NCBI GenBank assembly: GCA_029250565.1
Contig: JAQXFA010000119.1
Coordinates: 1-5,110 of the forward strand
Direction of reading: 5' to 3'
Length of the DNA stretch: 5,110 bases
DNA from: Candidatus Thalassarchaeaceae archaeon
Lineage (GTDB): Archaea; Thermoplasmatota; Poseidoniia; Poseidoniales; Thalassarchaeaceae
Shown: piece by piece, positions 3,876 to 5,110 of the stretch
Layout of the letters: each line of letters starts with the position of its first letter
Position numbering within the stretch: position 1 is the first letter of the stretch
Position numbers and translations under genes: made by a program
Notes under the pieces: model-generated
The model's input: the letters and a program-made list of their open reading frames with translations, nothing else
Databases searched by the model: none
Told to the model about the DNA's origin: nothing

Positions 3876-5110
3876 TCAAGTGAGAAGTGTATTTCCAATT
3901 GGTCCTATCAACAACCAAACGAACCACCAGGCAGCCATACCAATTAGCAAACAACCCCACAAACGAGGACTTTCTTCGTGCCCGAGTAACCCAAGTAGTC
4001 TTGAAAACGGACCACCAATTGAGGCGATAGCTCGAATAATTAGCACTACAAAGCCAGCGACTAAGCAATGGAGAATCAACATTACAGGAGACATGACTAG
4101 GCCAGTGAGAGAAGCAGCAGCAACTGATCCAATACCTTGAGGAATCATCAGTGGATATGCTAGCCATGATAGCCAAGCAAGCCAGTGTCCTAGCAAAACA
4201 TCTCTCGAAAAGTCTGGCCCCAATCTCCATTCCCGGTAAGATTCAGGCATTCTTTTATGCACTTCAGAGGCAATGAAATTTACTTCGTGTACTTCGCTGT
4301 GAATCGCTAGACTAAGGCCTTGCCAAGCAAGCCATATCACTAATACAAGTTCAATAAATGGCCAGATTCCACCAGCAACAACTGAGAGCACTGCAACTGG
4401 CAGGCCCCAAATTGCAAATCCAATGCTTGCCGCTAACACGGTGCCACCAACTCCAGCGAAAGGAGGAAGAGGAGTATCTGGTACATCCATTCGCTTTCTT
4501 GGGAATGCAAGAATGAGAAGTGGTAATGCAATAAGTGTTGGAATCAGTAGATAGAAAATATTGAGCATCGATTGGTCAGATCCTTTCATGCTCTTTTCAA
4601 CTGATTCAACAAGTCGTTGGTCTGACATAGATCCTGAGGATGAAGTTGAGATGAATCCTGCTGAATCAACAATGATGACACCATCTGCAATTCCAGATGG
4701 TAATTGATTTGCAACCTCTCCTTTTGATTCATCAATTAGTAACGGCCAACTACTGTTGAGTAAACCAGCGTAATAGTCGAGGTCAGTCGGTTGTACGCCT
4801 TCACCGGTTGCAATCTGTGCGAAAGCAACTGAATCTCCAAGTCGTTCACTCGCATTGTCAAAATCTCTTTTTTGTTGTTCAGCATTAGGTGAACCAGATG
4901 TGAATACTCCCAGCACAACCGCATCATGTCCAGACAATAGGTCGTTTAGGGAAAGCGCATCTTGACCTGTAGATGGGTGTTGTAGGAGTGAAAAGGTTGG
5001 TGCAGATGAATCATCTCTTGTAGCCCCAAATTCTAGTGAAGGCAAAGTAGCAGCTGGAGCCATTGAAGAAAGTGCCAATACTAGTAATAGAACTAGTGTA
5101 GGCCATGGCA
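3876..5110 (-). CDS. Membrane protein with extracytoplasmic degenerate thioredoxin-like domain (start at window edge)
   Basis: The frame stays open to the window edge. Its last partial codon (5109-5110) reads NTG and is followed by PWPTLVLLLVLALSSMAPAA, a convincing signal peptide core. The true start is therefore probably that codon, completed by base 5111, giving about 411 residues. A TTG at 5076-5078 also opens the frame but would cut the signal peptide. After it comes a ~150-residue domain with thioredoxin/redoxin order: APTFSLLQ, SLNDLL, AVVLGVFTSGSPNAEQQ, WPLLIDESKGEVANQL, and GIADGVIIVDSAGFIS. The CxxC site is replaced by SGSPN and the cis-proline by Ala-Asp, so disulfide chemistry is unlikely. 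A membrane part follows with about five or six helices, the first (MLNIFYLLIPTLIALPLLI) followed by RKR, placing the redoxin-like domain outside. The only cysteines lie in late membrane helices. The family is not recognised; the function is unknown. Confidence 0.8.
   Translation of the reverse strand, partial: PWPTLVLLLVLALSSMAPAATLPSLEFGATRDDSSAPTFSLLQHPSTGQDALSLNDLLSGHDAVVLGVFTSGSPNAEQQKRDFDNASERLGDSVAFAQIATGEGVQPTDLDYYAGLLNSSWPLLIDESKGEVANQLPSGIADGVIIVDSAGFISTSSSGSMSDQRLVESVEKSMKGSDQSMLNIFYLLIPTLIALPLLILAFPRKRMDVPDTPLPPFAGVGGTVLAASIGFAIWGLPVAVLSVVAGGIWPFIELVLVIWLAWQGLSLAIHSEVHEVNFIASEVHKRMPESYREWRLGPDFSRDVLLGHWLAWLSWLAYPLMIPQGIGSVAAASLTGLVMSPVMLILHCLVAGFVVLIIRAIASIGGPFSRLLGLLGHEESPRLWGCLLIGMAAWWFVWLLIGPIGNTLLT

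Noticed and set aside
3766..4230. Minus-strand open frame of 154 codons across the MazG-like 3' end and the membrane protein gene, and a plus-strand frame at 3850-4140
   Set aside because: Both overlap the membrane protein gene in other frames, have no domain signal and show implausible composition. The membrane protein frame has a signal peptide, clear helices and a domain order that explain the region.
1..5110. Mobile element, CRISPR array, toxin-antitoxin or phage defence system
   Set aside because: No transposase, integrase, direct repeat array, attachment site or toxin-antitoxin pair is visible. The MazG-like gene is a single-domain housekeeping type in an operon with S3Ae, not beside a MazEF pair.

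Overview
The window looks like chromosomal DNA from a mesophilic, probably marine archaeon. The best evidence is an intact gene for small-subunit ribosomal protein S3Ae, a protein found in archaea and eukaryotes only. Next come an archaeal-type COG1325 RNA-binding protein, TATA-like boxes, and a Shine-Dalgarno sequence that is a full GAGGTGAT match to the archaeal 16S 3' end. Acidic proteins, tight gene packing and moderate GC would suit Marine Group II (Poseidoniales, Thermoplasmatota). That placement is an inference from style, not from a marker comparison. No rRNA, tRNA, CRISPR array, insertion sequence or other mobile element is visible.

Layout. At 1-167 (+) lies the 3' end of a membrane protein gene. 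It converges on a leftward cluster that reads, in transcription order, COG1325 RNA-binding protein (1471-980), a seven-iron ferredoxin (935-663) and a DUF309 protein (622-227). A 216-base divergent intergenic region (1472-1687) carries all the promoter-like and structured elements of the window. Rightward from it runs S3Ae (1688-2608), a methylthioadenosine/methylthioinosine phosphorylase-family enzyme (2620-3408) and a MazG-like nucleotide pyrophosphohydrolase (3437-3853). These have gaps of 11 and 28 bases and probably form one operon. The right end holds a leftward gene (5110-3876) for a secreted-then-membrane-anchored protein with a degenerate thioredoxin-like domain. Its start codon appears to straddle the window edge.

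Function. The rightward operon joins translation (S3Ae), nucleoside and methylthio salvage (by-product of polyamine synthesis and other S-adenosylmethionine use) and nucleotide-pool cleaning (MazG). The leftward cluster joins a predicted RNA-binding protein with an electron carrier and an uncharacterised helical protein; no pathway is obvious. 

No clearly new defence or mobile system is present. The points most worth a second look are: the SAP-like domain fused through a long acidic linker to S3Ae; a 13-bp interrupted hairpin ending just before the S3Ae ribosome binding site; paired GGCCGGC/GCCGGCC arms around the COG1325 TATA-like box; an Asn at the base-selecting position of the phosphorylase; and a thioredoxin-like domain with neither CxxC nor cis-proline.
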